Source of the DNA: Bacteroidales bacterium
Lineage (GTDB): Bacteria > Bacteroidota > Bacteroidia > Bacteroidales > UBA10428
Direction: 5' to 3'
DNA length: 64,000 bases
NCBI GenBank assembly: GCA_016928305.1
Contig: JAFGKY010000001.1
Coordinates: 1-64,000, forward strand
Shown here: in pieces, positions 26,738 through 36,804 of the stretch
Numbering within the stretch: position 1 is the stretch's first letter
Layout: every line of letters starts with the position of its first letter
The notes under the pieces: model-generated
Database searches by the model: none
Seen by the model: only the letters and a program-made list of their open reading frames with translations
Told to the model about the DNA's origin: nothing
Program-made: the position numbers and the translations under genes

Positions 26738-28171
26738 ATGTATATGAACTGGAATTTCAATTCTTCGCGTGCATTCCGGAAAGTCACTGGAATTTATATT
26801 CTCCTTAAAACAAGGGTATTAATAACAGCTTTTTTCATATTGATAATTTATCCTCCTGCCTGTTCTCAGATCAAAAAGTCTGCAATTACTGACTCCAATA
26901 CGCCTCTGCATACGCTGCAACCTGATTACCCCGTTCCTTACGGTGTGATGCAAACAGCACATATAAAAGCTGTCCTCGACAAGGTTTATGACTATCTGAA
27001 TGAAGTCACTCCTGTAAAAATAATAGACAGACCTTCCGGTAAAGAGATCACTGACATTGCAATGCTGGATGAAAAATCGGTTTTTGCCGGCGGAGACTTC
27101 AGGCTTATCAGTTATGAATGGGGTGTGACCTATGCCGGTATGCTGCAGGCGGGTGAGGTGACAGGTGATTCTCGCTTTACGGCCTATACGACTGATCGTC
27201 TTGATTTCATTGCCCGTATAGTTGAAATCTATCGGCAAAAGATAGATGCTATTCCTGTCCGGCAAACACCGGTCAGATCCATACTGGATCCCCATGCTCT
27301 GGATGACGCGGGAGCGATGTGTGCCGCCATGATCAAAACACACCGGATGGGATTGGGAAATAATCTCCGAACGATAATTGATAACTATATCGATTATATA
27401 TGCCATAAAGAATTCCGCCTTAACGACGGAACCCTGGCACGGAACAGGCCGTTGCCCAATACCATCTGGCTTGACGACTTGTTTATGAGCGTACCTGCTC
27501 TTGCCCAGATGGGGAAACTCACCGGTGAGCAAAAGTACTTTGATGATGCTGTGAAACAGGTGTTGCAGTTTTCACAACGCATGTTCAATCGGGACAAAGG
27601 TCTCTTTATGCATGGTTGGGTGCAGGATATGGAGCCTCATCCGCAGTTTTATTGGGCCCGTGCCAACGGCTGGGCTGTCATGGCCACAATAGAATTACTG
27701 GAAGTTTTACCGGAAGATCATCCGGGATATACCGAAATACTTAAAATCGTGAAAAGACATATCCAGGGATTGACAGCTTTTCAATCAGGACAAGGATGCT
27801 GGCATCAGTTGCTCGATCGGAACGATTCTTTTCTCGAAACCTCGGCAACGGCCATTTTCACCTATTCTATTGCCCGCGCTATCAACCGCGGTTATGTTGA
27901 TGCCAAGGCATTCGGTCCTGCGGTAATGCTGGCATGGAATGCCGTATCAGAGAAAGTGAATGAAAAGGGACAGGTGGAAGGCACTTGTGTAGGCACCGGT
28001 ATGGCCTTTGACCCGGCTTTTTATCATTATCGTCCGGTAAATGTTTTTGCCGCCCATGGTTACGGACCTGTTTTACTGGCCGGAGCAGAAGTAATTATGC
28101 TATTGCGTAACCATGCAGCCGAAATCAATGACAGCGCCCTGATGTTTAACGACCAAAAACAACATAAATAA
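26738..28171 (+). CDS. GH105 unsaturated rhamnogalacturonyl hydrolase
   Basis: Removes the 4,5-unsaturated galacturonate that lyases leave at the non-reducing end of rhamnogalacturonan oligomers. 477 aa. Membrane-like signal (VLITAFFILIIYPPACSQ) with a possible lipobox PPAC, so a periplasmic or lipid-anchored enzyme. The (alpha/alpha)6-barrel motifs are DDAGAMCAAM (candidate catalytic Asp189/190), WLDDLFMSVPALAQMGKLTG, WARANGWAVMAT and GQGCWHQLLDRNDSFLETSATAIFTYSIA. First gene of the PUL; its stop overlaps the start of the esterase gene by one base (TAATG), which indicates translational coupling. Confidence 0.92.
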   Translation: MYMNWNFNSSRAFRKVTGIYILLKTRVLITAFFILIIYPPACSQIKKSAITDSNTPLHTLQPDYPVPYGVMQTAHIKAVLDKVYDYLNEVTPVKIIDRPSGKEITDIAMLDEKSVFAGGDFRLISYEWGVTYAGMLQAGEVTGDSRFTAYTTDRLDFIARIVEIYRQKIDAIPVRQTPVRSILDPHALDDAGAMCAAMIKTHRMGLGNNLRTIIDNYIDYICHKEFRLNDGTLARNRPLPNTIWLDDLFMSVPALAQMGKLTGEQKYFDDAVKQVLQFSQRMFNRDKGLFMHGWVQDMEPHPQFYWARANGWAVMATIELLEVLPEDHPGYTEILKIVKRHIQGLTAFQSGQGCWHQLLDRNDSFLETSATAIFTYSIARAINRGYVDAKAFGPAVMLAWNAVSEKVNEKGQVEGTCVGTGMAFDPAFYHYRPVNVFAAHGYGPVLLAGAEVIMLLRNHAAEINDSALMFNDQKQHK

Positions 28172-29532
28172 TGAATATTGGTGTTTTCCTTTTACGATCA
28201 ACCTGCTTGTTTATTGCCTGTGTCACCCTGGAGCTCTTATCTTATGCTGCGATTACTCCACGTCCGGATCGAACCCTGTGCCTGAAATTTGATATGGGTT
28301 CCGGTAAGGTAGAAATCGGTTATATACAAGTTCTTGGTAATATGATGTATACAGAGCAAAGAGGTTATGGTTTTGTTTCCCGGGAACCTTTGCAGGATAT
28401 AGACCGTGGTGGCAAAGATCGGTTGCGACGTGATTTTTGCACCAGCCATAAAGCCTTTTATTTTGTTGTTGACCTGCCCGAAGGCAACTATAAAATCAAC
28501 ATCATATCCGGTGACAGAAAAGGTGAAACGAAGAGTACCATCAAAGCTGAATCGCGGCGGTTAATGCTCGAAAACATAATGACTGCCCGGGGGGAATTTC
28601 AGACCAGCACCATCATGATAAATGTTCGTACGCCCCGCATTCATGATACAACCTTTATCAGACTAAAACCACGTGAATTGAATTATCTTAACTGGGATGA
28701 CAAGCTGACCCTGGAATTTAATAATCTACGGCCTTGCGTCAATGCCATCGAAATTACAAAAGTCGATTCCGTGAAAACCGTTTTTCTTGCTGGAAATTCA
28801 ACGGTTACCGATCAGGAAAAAGAACCCTGGGCAGCATGGGGCCAGATGATCCCACGGTTTTTTAACAGCCAGGTGGTAATTGCCAATTTTGCTGAATCGG
28901 GGGAAGCCCTGAAAAGCTTTGTTGCCGAAAGACGGCTAATGAAAATTATGAGCCTTATCCGACCCGGAGATTACGTATTCGTTGCATTCGGACACAACGA
29001 TCAAAAGTCGGCAGGTTCTGCCTATGTAGAGCCCTTCTCGGGATACAAAGAAATGTTGAAGCTATTCATTAACGAAATCCGTGCAAAAGAAGCTTTTCCG
29101 GTACTGCTGACTTCTGTGCACCGGCGAAAATTTGATGAAAAGGGCAAGATAATAAATACGCATGGCGACTATCCCGAAGCCATGCGGCAGGTTGCACAGG
29201 AAGAAAATGCACCCCTTATTGACCTGCATGAAATGAGTGCGGTTCTTTATGAGGCGTTGGGTGTGGATGCATCAAAAAAACTGTTTGTTCATTATCCGGC
29301 AAATTCTTTTCCGGGCCAGGATACCGAACTGAAGGACGACTCACACCACAGTCCTTATGGAGCATACGAACTGGCAAAATGTGTAACGGAAGGCATTAAG
29401 GCAAATGTTCCGGGACTTGCCAGATATTTAGTGGATACACCAACTTTTAATCCTGTCCGGCCCGATCCGGTTGAAGATTGGTATTGGCCTGTTAGTCCGG
29501 TGTTTGAGACTATAAAACCGGAAGGGCATTAG
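28171..29532 (+). CDS. Rhamnogalacturonan acetylesterase-type SGNH hydrolase (CE12-like)
   Basis: Would remove O-acetyl groups from rhamnogalacturonan. 453 aa. Signal peptide, then a beta-rich N-terminal module (about 30-200: CLKFDMGSG, GYGFVSREPLQDIDRGG, LPEGNYKINIISGD) that resembles a carbohydrate-binding domain. The SGNH domain follows: block I FLAGNSTVTDQ with the nucleophile Ser, GHNDQK (Gly/Asn blocks), and the His block DDSHHSPYGA. Coupled to GH105 through a TAATG overlap. The assignment of CE12 by motif is good; substrate is by family and context. Confidence 0.9.
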   Translation: MNIGVFLLRSTCLFIACVTLELLSYAAITPRPDRTLCLKFDMGSGKVEIGYIQVLGNMMYTEQRGYGFVSREPLQDIDRGGKDRLRRDFCTSHKAFYFVVDLPEGNYKINIISGDRKGETKSTIKAESRRLMLENIMTARGEFQTSTIMINVRTPRIHDTTFIRLKPRELNYLNWDDKLTLEFNNLRPCVNAIEITKVDSVKTVFLAGNSTVTDQEKEPWAAWGQMIPRFFNSQVVIANFAESGEALKSFVAERRLMKIMSLIRPGDYVFVAFGHNDQKSAGSAYVEPFSGYKEMLKLFINEIRAKEAFPVLLTSVHRRKFDEKGKIINTHGDYPEAMRQVAQEENAPLIDLHEMSAVLYEALGVDASKKLFVHYPANSFPGQDTELKDDSHHSPYGAYELAKCVTEGIKANVPGLARYLVDTPTFNPVRPDPVEDWYWPVSPVFETIKPEGH

Positions 29533-29592
29533 GCGTCGCTTCCAATATTTTTGTTATTTTTACAGTGGAATACCAGATTACAAATCTGAAAA

Positions 29593-30180
29593 TTGAAGCA
29601 TCTTCCGGATTATATTGAATTACAATTGGTAAAAAGCCTGAAAAAAGGTGATGTCCTGGCTTTTAATAATTTATTTTCATACTACGGCCAGCGCCTGTAT
29701 CATTTTTCCTATGGCTATTTACGATCCGTGCCGGAGTGTGAAGAACTGGTGCAGGAAGTATTCACAAAGGTTTGGGAAAAACGGTCGGAACTGAAAGAAG
29801 AACTGTCCTTCCGATCTTACATTTTCACCATCGCATTTAATATTATCCGGAAACAATTCCGGAGCCGGGCTCAGACTGACACCTATATTCAATCACAGTT
29901 GCTGGAAGACTTCAGTATGGAAACAACTGAAAATATTGACTTTAATTCGTTGAAAAACCAGTTGACACAACTTGTATCCAGGCTGCCCTCCCGACGCAAG
30001 GAAATATTCACCAAAAGCCGTATTGAAGGCTTTTCTGTAAAAGAAATAGCCGAAGAAATGAACATCAGTAAAAAAACGGTTGAAAACCAGCTTACCGAAG
30101 CCCTCAGGTTTATTCGCAGCAACCTGACAAGGGAACGCATAGCCGGTTTGCTGTTTTTTTATCTGTTTGTTGCATGTTGA
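29593..30180 (+). CDS. ECF sigma-70 factor of the PUL
   Basis: 195 aa. Region 2 (LFSYYGQRLYHFSYGYLRSVPECEELVQEVFTKVWEKR) and region 4 HTH (SRIEGFSVKEIAEEMNISKKTVENQLTEALRFIR) are both present, as in the Bacteroidota RNA polymerase sigma-70 family paired with FecR. No ATG lies near the start; the TTG at 29593 gives a full region 2. A short hydrophobic tail (AGLLFFYLFVAC) is unusual for a sigma factor and might touch the membrane. The fecR gene follows 197 bp later, and SusC with an STN domain after that, a complete trans-envelope signalling set. It probably activates the SusC promoter. Confidence 0.93.
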   Translation: MKHLPDYIELQLVKSLKKGDVLAFNNLFSYYGQRLYHFSYGYLRSVPECEELVQEVFTKVWEKRSELKEELSFRSYIFTIAFNIIRKQFRSRAQTDTYIQSQLLEDFSMETTENIDFNSLKNQLTQLVSRLPSRRKEIFTKSRIEGFSVKEIAEEMNISKKTVENQLTEALRFIRSNLTRERIAGLLFFYLFVAC

Positions 30181-30377
30181 GCCTAATTCCTTTTCAGAAT
30201 CCCATATGATTTTTTTCGCAGACCTGACCGATGAGGTTCATTCTTCTGTTTTTTATTAATCCTCAATTTTTACTTATCTTATAGAAAAAATTCAAAAATT
30301 ATCGGATAAACGAATAGGTGTATTTTCTTACTTACGGATATAATTTATAGAAATCAATAATACAATAATAAATTTGG

Positions 30378-31457
30378 ATGGATAATACTGAAAAAGAAAA
30401 ACTTGAACGTTTTTTTAACAGCAAGTCCGGGAATAAGGACACCGGGTTTATCCAGGAGATCTTTACCGATGAAAGTAAAAAAGACGCTTTGCACTCTTTT
30501 CTGACCCATCAGTGGAATTGCTTTGTTGACAAAACCGACCTTCCTGAAAAAGATTTGGATAATATTTTGCACCATATTCATTTCAGGATAAACATTGACA
30601 AGAACATAAAAGAAAATAAACCGCTGTATAAAATATGGAGGTTTTATTATCGTACAGCTGCAGTTATTTTGTTGCCCCTGTTGATCGCAGCCGGCATAAG
30701 CATTTACAGACAGATTGCCAGGCATGATTATGACCAGATAGCCTGGGCTGAGATACACTCCACCATGGGATCACAGGTAAGTTTTAATTTACCCGATGGT
30801 TCCAGGGGCTGGTTAAACAGCGGTTCAACCCTGAAATATGCCATAAATTTCAGTGAAAACCGGAAAGTAGAGCTCGAGGGCGAAGCCTATTTCGAAGTAA
30901 CACCGGATCAATCACATCCGTTTTTTGTAAGAACCGCCGAAGTGCAGCTCAAGGTGCTGGGAACTACTTTTAATCTGAAAGCCTATAAGGAAGAAAAAAC
31001 AGTGGAAGCAACCCTGATTTCAGGACTGCTGCAAATAGAAACCCTTTCTCCGTTCAAAGGTGATCACCAAACTGTTGTTTTAAAGCCCAACCAGAAAGCC
31101 ACCTTTCAGAAAAATACCGATCAGTTGAGTGTTACTGAAAAACAGGGAACACCTGAAAAGATCGAAGGTATACAGGCTGTGAGGATATCACAGAACGTAA
31201 ATGCTTTACCGATTGTTTCATGGAAAGACCACAAGCTGGTTTTCGTGAACGAGCCCTTCGAATCGTTGTTGAAAAAAATGGAAAGATGGTACGATGTGGA
31301 GATCAAGTTGCTTGATGTTCCATTGGATAACCTCAGTTACACGGGAATTTTTGAAAAAGAAAGTATTGAACAGGCATTGCGTGCATTAAAAGTAGCCACA
31401 CCCAATTTCAGCTACACCATCAATAAAAATAAAATTGAAGTATCCTTTAAGAAATAA
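30378..31457 (+). CDS. FecR-type anti-sigma factor
   Basis: 359 aa. A cytoplasmic N-terminal part (about 1-90) that would hold the sigma factor, one membrane helix (AAVILLPLLIAAGISIYRQI, about 95-115), then a periplasmic FecR domain (STMGSQVSFNLPDGSRGWLNSGSTLKYAINFS, GEAYFEVTPD, LGTTFNLKAY) and a C-terminal DUF4974-like region (LVFVNEPFESLLKKMERWYDVEI). On contact with the STN domain of loaded SusC it should release the ECF sigma factor. Its place between sigma and susC is the standard order. Confidence 0.95.
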   Translation: MDNTEKEKLERFFNSKSGNKDTGFIQEIFTDESKKDALHSFLTHQWNCFVDKTDLPEKDLDNILHHIHFRINIDKNIKENKPLYKIWRFYYRTAAVILLPLLIAAGISIYRQIARHDYDQIAWAEIHSTMGSQVSFNLPDGSRGWLNSGSTLKYAINFSENRKVELEGEAYFEVTPDQSHPFFVRTAEVQLKVLGTTFNLKAYKEEKTVEATLISGLLQIETLSPFKGDHQTVVLKPNQKATFQKNTDQLSVTEKQGTPEKIEGIQAVRISQNVNALPIVSWKDHKLVFVNEPFESLLKKMERWYDVEIKLLDVPLDNLSYTGIFEKESIEQALRALKVATPNFSYTINKNKIEVSFKK

Positions 31458-31569
31458 TTCAATGTATAACAAAGAAGCTTAAACCTATGGAGGTATAACA
31501 TGAATTAAATGAATCTCCCCGCCGCAAACGGGAGGGATTGACCTAATCCCGATACGCTCCTGAAAACTG

Positions 31570-31614
31570 AGCCTTATTAAAAAAGGCTGGCAAATGCGGT
31601 AACATTCACCAGCC
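31570..31614 (+). promoter_or_regulatory. Overlapping alternative hairpins in the susC leader
   Basis: Hairpin 1: AGCCTT (31570-31575) with AAGGCT (31583-31588). Hairpin 2: GGCTGG (31585-31590) with CCAGCC (31609-31614). Both use GGCT at 31585-31588, so only one can form at a time. They lie 47-91 bases before the SusC ATG, after a further hairpin at about 31515-31534. Confidence 0.5.
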
Positions 31615-31660
31615 CAAAGATCAGAATTAATTAACTATTAACTCTTAACCTGACAAATGT

Positions 31661-34600
31661 ATGAATAAACCTTTAATGATGGGCATATTTTTGATATGCC
31701 CGAAAAAAATCTTGCTAACCATGAAACTGACCCTTTTACTAATCGTATTGGGTGCTCTTCAGACCTTCGCAACCAGCTTTTCACAAACGACGGAGATAAC
31801 CCTCGACCTGAAAAATGCACCGATCGCTCAGGTTTTTCATGAAATTGAACAACAATCCGATGTCCGGTTTCTGTATATAAACGAAGTTGTTCAGAATAAA
31901 ACCATTACCCTGAGTGTTGAAAAGAAAAACCTGGAAGAGGTATTGGACAAATTAAGAAATGAAACCAGGATGAAATTTACCGTACTGGAGAACAACCTCG
32001 TGGTTATTACCCCCAGTCGTCCGGCTCAGCAGGGCATTAAAATAACGGGGAAAGTAGTTACGGCGACAACAAGCGAAGCTCTTCCTGGCGTCAATGTCCT
32101 GGAAAAAGGAACCGTTAATGGCACCATCACCGATTTAGACGGTAATTTCTCATTAACAGTAGCCGGAACCGCTTCAGTACTTGTTTTCTCTTTTGTGGGC
32201 TATTTACCGGAAGAAATTGCAGTGGGTAATCAGACCAGTTTTTCTGTCAGCATGGTCGAGAATATTGAAGCCCTGCAGGAAATTGTTGTCGTTGGATACG
32301 GTGCCGTCCGGAAAATAGACCTTACAGGTGCCGTTAGCAGCGTTAAAACAAAAGATATACCCATTGTGGCAACTACTTCTGTTGATAATATGTTGCAGGG
32401 CAGGATTGCCGGTATGGTAATGCGGCTGAACAGCGCTCAGCCGGGCGGAAGATACAACATTACCGTACGCGGAGGAAATGATCCCCTGTACATTATCGAT
32501 GGCGTCCCAATAACCAATAACAGAGCGATTGAGAGTGGAATAATTGACGATAACCTTGGTTACTCGGGCGGAGTTGACAGGGACCCGCTCAACAGTATCA
32601 ATCCTTCTGATATCGAATCCATCGATGTGCTGAAAGATGCCAGTGCGGCTGCGATATACGGTTCAGCGGCTGCCGACGGTGTTATTCTTATCACCACAAA
32701 AAAAGGGAAAGCCGGTAAAGTGAATGTCGAATACAGGGGAAGTTCTACTATGCAGCGACCAAAACCTTATTTTGATCTGCTCGACTCAAAAGAGTTTATG
32801 GAGCAACACAACCGGTTTGAACTGGATCAATTTTTACTGGCCAGGCAGAATCCGCCATACGGAACAAGCGAAACCCCGGCTCCGACGCTTTTTTTCTCGC
32901 AGGAAACGATTGACACCACGACAACCAATACCGACTGGCTTGATCTGCTAATGCGGAATGGCACCATCCAGGAACATAACCTTTCCGTGACCGCGGGAAA
33001 TGATGTTTCAAAGCTGTTCGCATCCTTTAACTATTACGGAAATGAAGCATTGCTCGAGAATTCCTCCTTTAAACGTTACTCCGGAAGAGTGAACTTCGAT
33101 CAGAAAATCACAAAATGGCTGAAGTTCGGTGTTAACCTGACCTTTAGCCAGATCAATGCCAATAATGCATCAAGCGGTGCTAATGCGGGCGGACCCGAAA
33201 AATACAACATGCTCCAATCAGCCTATGTTTACAGTCCTGCATTACCTGTTTACGACAGCCTTAGAAAATATTCCAGGACTTACGACCCCAAAATTACCAG
33301 TCCTGCTGCATTTCTGATTATTAATGACATTACAAAAAACAATCGTTTTTTCGCCAATCCCAACCTGGAAGTCAGCATTTGTAAAAGTCTGAAGTTTAAT
33401 GCTGTAGGTGGCATTGACAAACAAACTTCAAACCGTAGTTTTTATCTGCCCAGAAGCGCCCTGAATGTTCAGCTGCCGAACGGTATGGCGCAGTTACTCA
33501 ACAATAAAATTGACAACTACAGTGCTGAAGCCTATTTTACTTTTAACAGGTTATTCGGGGCTCACAGCCTGAACGTTGTGTTGGGAGGAGGATATTATAA
33601 ATCCATCAATGAGGGATATGGATTGCAGGCTGTTGATTTCTTCACCGATGCTTTTTCATACCATAATATCGAAATTTCGTCAGACGATATACAGGACATG
33701 ATGAATTCCTATTTTGTTGAACGCACCAAGATTTCCCAGTTTTTACGAATAAACTATACAATAAAAGACAGGTATCTGTTCTCCATTGTCGGAAGAAATG
33801 ACGGAAGCAGCATATTTGCAGAAAACAGAAAATGGGGATTCTTTCCGGGCATCTCTGCAGCCTGGCGAATAAATCAGGAAGGATTTATGAAAAATGTCGA
33901 TTTTATTTCCGACCTGAAACTTCGGGCAGGCTTCGGAACAGCAGGTAATGAAGGGGCGATCGGCAATAATCCCTGGAAGTTATACGGCACAGGATATCCG
34001 TTCCTGATAGGTTCCACTACCTATCCGGGAGTTACTCTTTCCCAGCTTGATAATCCGAATCTTACCTGGGAAACAGATATTACGGAGAATATTGGTCTGG
34101 ACTTAGGCTTTTTCAAAAACAGGATCACCCTGGTTACCGATTTTTATATTAAAACAAAAAAAGACCTGTTGAGTTATAATACGCTGCCCTCCAATTCTCC
34201 TGTCGGTCGTATTGCCGATAATGTCGGAATACAGCGCAGCAAAGGATGGGAATTGAACATTTCATCGAAGAACCTTGTAGGGAAATTCACGTGGACAACC
34301 GATTTCACCATCTCAACCTATGACCTGAACTGGATTGAAAGAAATCCCCGGATAGCGCTTCCCTCGTATGTTAAGGAGGATGATCCGGTTTATGCGGTCT
34401 ATGGTTGGAAAACTGACGGACTTATAAAATCTTACGATGATACTATCGGTTATGTCAGCCAAATGACTTCAAAAGCACAGCTGGGGAATATTAAATATGT
34501 TGACATCAATAACGATGGTGTGCTGGATGAAGAAGATGTGGTAATGCTTGACGATGGTATACCCGACTGGAGCCTCGGATTAAACAATACATTCAGATTC

Positions 34601-35095
34601 TTTGGTTTTGACCTGAATATTTATATTTATGGCCTGCTGGGCAGAAAAGCATATAACGGGTACCGGAGTTTTCTGAATCCAACTGCTATTTCGGATAAAA
34701 TATATCCGTACAATACAATTACTGACATTAAGGATGTCTGGTCAAGTGATAATCCGGATGGCATATACCCGGGATTATCGGAAAACAGTAATCCCTATAA
34801 CGGCAGCAATCCGACATCAACCAATGATTTCTGGCTGATGGACGCCGGCTTTGTCAGGATTAAAAGCATTACACTGGGTTATACTTTACCGCAGCAATTG
34901 CTTTCGGCAATACATTTTAATACAATCAGACTTTATGTCGATGTGCAAAACCTTTATGTGTTCACAAAATATAAGGGTATTGATCCGGAATTATCTGATA
35001 TAAGATCATCAACCACTCCTGGGGTATTTCCGTCTGATGTAAATCCATATCCGCAAGCGTTGTCTATAACAACTGGTTTGAATTTCTCATTCTAA
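31661..35095 (+). CDS. SusC/RagA TonB-dependent glycan transporter with STN domain
   Basis: 1144 aa outer-membrane transporter. Signal peptide, then an STN domain (about 45-110, ITLDLKNAPIAQVFHEIE...), a carboxypeptidase-regulatory-like domain (about 125-205, ITGKVVTATTSEALPGVNVLEKGT), the plug (GYGAVRKIDLTGAVSSVK, LYIIDGVPI, DPLNSINPSDIESIDVLKDASAAAIYG) and a long barrel to the C-terminal Phe. The STN domain marks it as a signal transducer for the FecR and ECF sigma pair just upstream. It likely imports galactan or rhamnogalacturonan oligomers, with SusD as lid 23 bp downstream. The ATG at 31661 gives the long N-terminal signal typical of this class. Confidence 0.96.
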   Translation: MNKPLMMGIFLICPKKILLTMKLTLLLIVLGALQTFATSFSQTTEITLDLKNAPIAQVFHEIEQQSDVRFLYINEVVQNKTITLSVEKKNLEEVLDKLRNETRMKFTVLENNLVVITPSRPAQQGIKITGKVVTATTSEALPGVNVLEKGTVNGTITDLDGNFSLTVAGTASVLVFSFVGYLPEEIAVGNQTSFSVSMVENIEALQEIVVVGYGAVRKIDLTGAVSSVKTKDIPIVATTSVDNMLQGRIAGMVMRLNSAQPGGRYNITVRGGNDPLYIIDGVPITNNRAIESGIIDDNLGYSGGVDRDPLNSINPSDIESIDVLKDASAAAIYGSAAADGVILITTKKGKAGKVNVEYRGSSTMQRPKPYFDLLDSKEFMEQHNRFELDQFLLARQNPPYGTSETPAPTLFFSQETIDTTTTNTDWLDLLMRNGTIQEHNLSVTAGNDVSKLFASFNYYGNEALLENSSFKRYSGRVNFDQKITKWLKFGVNLTFSQINANNASSGANAGGPEKYNMLQSAYVYSPALPVYDSLRKYSRTYDPKITSPAAFLIINDITKNNRFFANPNLEVSICKSLKFNAVGGIDKQTSNRSFYLPRSALNVQLPNGMAQLLNNKIDNYSAEAYFTFNRLFGAHSLNVVLGGGYYKSINEGYGLQAVDFFTDAFSYHNIEISSDDIQDMMNSYFVERTKISQFLRINYTIKDRYLFSIVGRNDGSSIFAENRKWGFFPGISAAWRINQEGFMKNVDFISDLKLRAGFGTAGNEGAIGNNPWKLYGTGYPFLIGSTTYPGVTLSQLDNPNLTWETDITENIGLDLGFFKNRITLVTDFYIKTKKDLLSYNTLPSNSPVGRIADNVGIQRSKGWELNISSKNLVGKFTWTTDFTISTYDLNWIERNPRIALPSYVKEDDPVYAVYGWKTDGLIKSYDDTIGYVSQMTSKAQLGNIKYVDINNDGVLDEEDVVMLDDGIPDWSLGLNNTFRFFGFDLNIYIYGLLGRKAYNGYRSFLNPTAISDKIYPYNTITDIKDVWSSDNPDGIYPGLSENSNPYNGSNPTSTNDFWLMDAGFVRIKSITLGYTLPQQLLSAIHFNTIRLYVDVQNLYVFTKYKGIDPELSDIRSSTTPGVFPSDVNPYPQALSITTGLNFSF

Positions 35096-35118
35096 TTTAA
35101 ACGACTAATAACAAAAGT

Positions 35119-36684
35119 ATGAAATCGATAAAGTTCCTTATATATTTATTCACAGCCTTCGTTATATTATTGTCTGCCATTAGCTGTGAAGATGTGCTTG
35201 AACCGGTGATATACAGTGATCTTACTCCGGATAACTTCTTTAAGACAGAAGAGGATTTAAACAATGCCGTAATCGCTTTGTATAACCCGTTTTCCACCAA
35301 CTGGGGTACAACGGACCAGGGAGTAAACATATATTATGCCTCCTTGTATAACATCGACCAGAAAACCTATGTATGCCGCAGTATGCTTACTACCGACGAG
35401 TTGTATGATAATCCCACCTGGGATGCCAACCTGGTGAATTTTACCTGGGGACCCTCCACCTGGCTGATGTACGACTTCTCGGGTAGTTTGTATGAGGCGA
35501 ATTATCCCAAAATCCGTTTCGTTGCAAGGGCCACCGAAGTAATTGACAGGATTCCTGATGCCACTGATGTTCCGGAGCTCGTAAGAGACAAATACCTGGC
35601 AGAAGCAAAGGTGCTGAGAGCCTGGCTGATGTATGTATTGTATGATTTCTATGGCCCGGTAAATGTAAGGTTAGATCCCAATACGCTGACAGATACCACA
35701 ATAACACCAAGGCCTTCCACAGAAGAGTATTGCCTGCAGATTGAAACAGATCTGAAGGATGCCCTGGCAATTTCCAGTTCCAGTTTTCCGGAAAATTATA
35801 ACGACGATCCCGGTAACTGGGGAAGGGTTTCAAAAGGAGTTGCACGTATGCTGCTGCTGAAGCTGTACATGCACAACAGGCAATGGGCCAAAGCAGAGAC
35901 TATCGCAAAAGAGATAATAGATCTGAATTATTACAGTATTCTGCCAAATTATGAGGACGTTTTCAATGTTTCAATGAACAAGGAAGTTATATATGGATTA
36001 CCATGCAATTCCGGTTCTCCCAATTACTGGCTGGCACCTATTTTCCCGGGTGAATTTTCTTCGGGATATGCCGGGAGTACGTTGATAGATGTTAAAATAA
36101 ACGGCTGGTATGGTTTCTGGATGCCCTGGTCGCACTTCAACCAATTTGATACTGCCGATTTACGCAGAAATACAATTATATACGAATACCGAAATACCAA
36201 CAACCGGATAAGGAATCAGGCGAATTCAGGTCCAATGCTGGGAGCAATACCAATGAAGTATACTAAAATCCCATCAGGTGATGTCGGCCCTGCATTTACT
36301 ATGGATATGGTAGTTTTCAGGTATGCCGAAGTATTGTTGTCACTTGCCGAGGCCATTAACAACCAAAGAGGGCCCGAAGAAGCATTGCCTTATGTAAAGA
36401 TCATACGCGACAGGGCAGGTTTAACCACTGACATTGGAAGAGAATGGGATATTACAACCATACCTACCCGGGAAGTTATGAAGGATTCGCTGTTAGTTGA
36501 GCGTGGACGGGAACTATACTGCGAGGGATCACGCCGTCAGGATCTTGTTCGCAACGGGAAGTTTATTGAATATGCCCTGGCAAGGGGAGCCTTCGGCGCC
36601 ACCGATGCCGATACGATATTCCCCATACCTCAAGTCGTGATAACAGAGGGCAGAGGTATCATCCAGCAAAATCCGGGATATTAA
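35119..36684 (+). CDS. SusD/RagB surface glycan-binding lipoprotein
   Basis: 521 aa. Signal peptide with lipobox SAISC (Cys about residue 23), so anchored at the cell surface. The SusD motifs are present: LTPDNFFKTEEDLNNAV, YLAEAKVLRAWLMYVLYDFYGPV near the N-terminus, AKAETIAKEIIDLNYYSILP in the TPR part, and RYAEVLLSLAEAIN plus LLVERGRELYCEGSRRQDLVRNGKF at the C-terminus. It forms the lid of the SusC transporter encoded 23 bp upstream. Confidence 0.96.
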   Translation: MKSIKFLIYLFTAFVILLSAISCEDVLEPVIYSDLTPDNFFKTEEDLNNAVIALYNPFSTNWGTTDQGVNIYYASLYNIDQKTYVCRSMLTTDELYDNPTWDANLVNFTWGPSTWLMYDFSGSLYEANYPKIRFVARATEVIDRIPDATDVPELVRDKYLAEAKVLRAWLMYVLYDFYGPVNVRLDPNTLTDTTITPRPSTEEYCLQIETDLKDALAISSSSFPENYNDDPGNWGRVSKGVARMLLLKLYMHNRQWAKAETIAKEIIDLNYYSILPNYEDVFNVSMNKEVIYGLPCNSGSPNYWLAPIFPGEFSSGYAGSTLIDVKINGWYGFWMPWSHFNQFDTADLRRNTIIYEYRNTNNRIRNQANSGPMLGAIPMKYTKIPSGDVGPAFTMDMVVFRYAEVLLSLAEAINNQRGPEEALPYVKIIRDRAGLTTDIGREWDITTIPTREVMKDSLLVERGRELYCEGSRRQDLVRNGKFIEYALARGAFGATDADTIFPIPQVVITEGRGIIQQNPGY

Positions 36685-36692
36685 TAGCCGTT

Positions 36693-36734
36693 CATTACCT
36701 TCCGTTTATTGTATCTTTTAAATGGAAGGTAATG
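36693..36734 (+). terminator. Hairpin after susD
   Basis: Perfect 11-bp stem CATTACCTTCC / GGAAGGTAATG with a 20-base AT-rich loop, 9 bases after the susD stop. It lacks a clean T-run, so it could end or protect the susCD part of the transcript; the next gene starts 71 bases later. Confidence 0.55.
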
Positions 36735-36804
36735 TATTTCATTTGCAAAAACTTAAATCAAATAAGATCAGAAAATTGAATTATTAACTTAAAACAATCT
36801 AATT

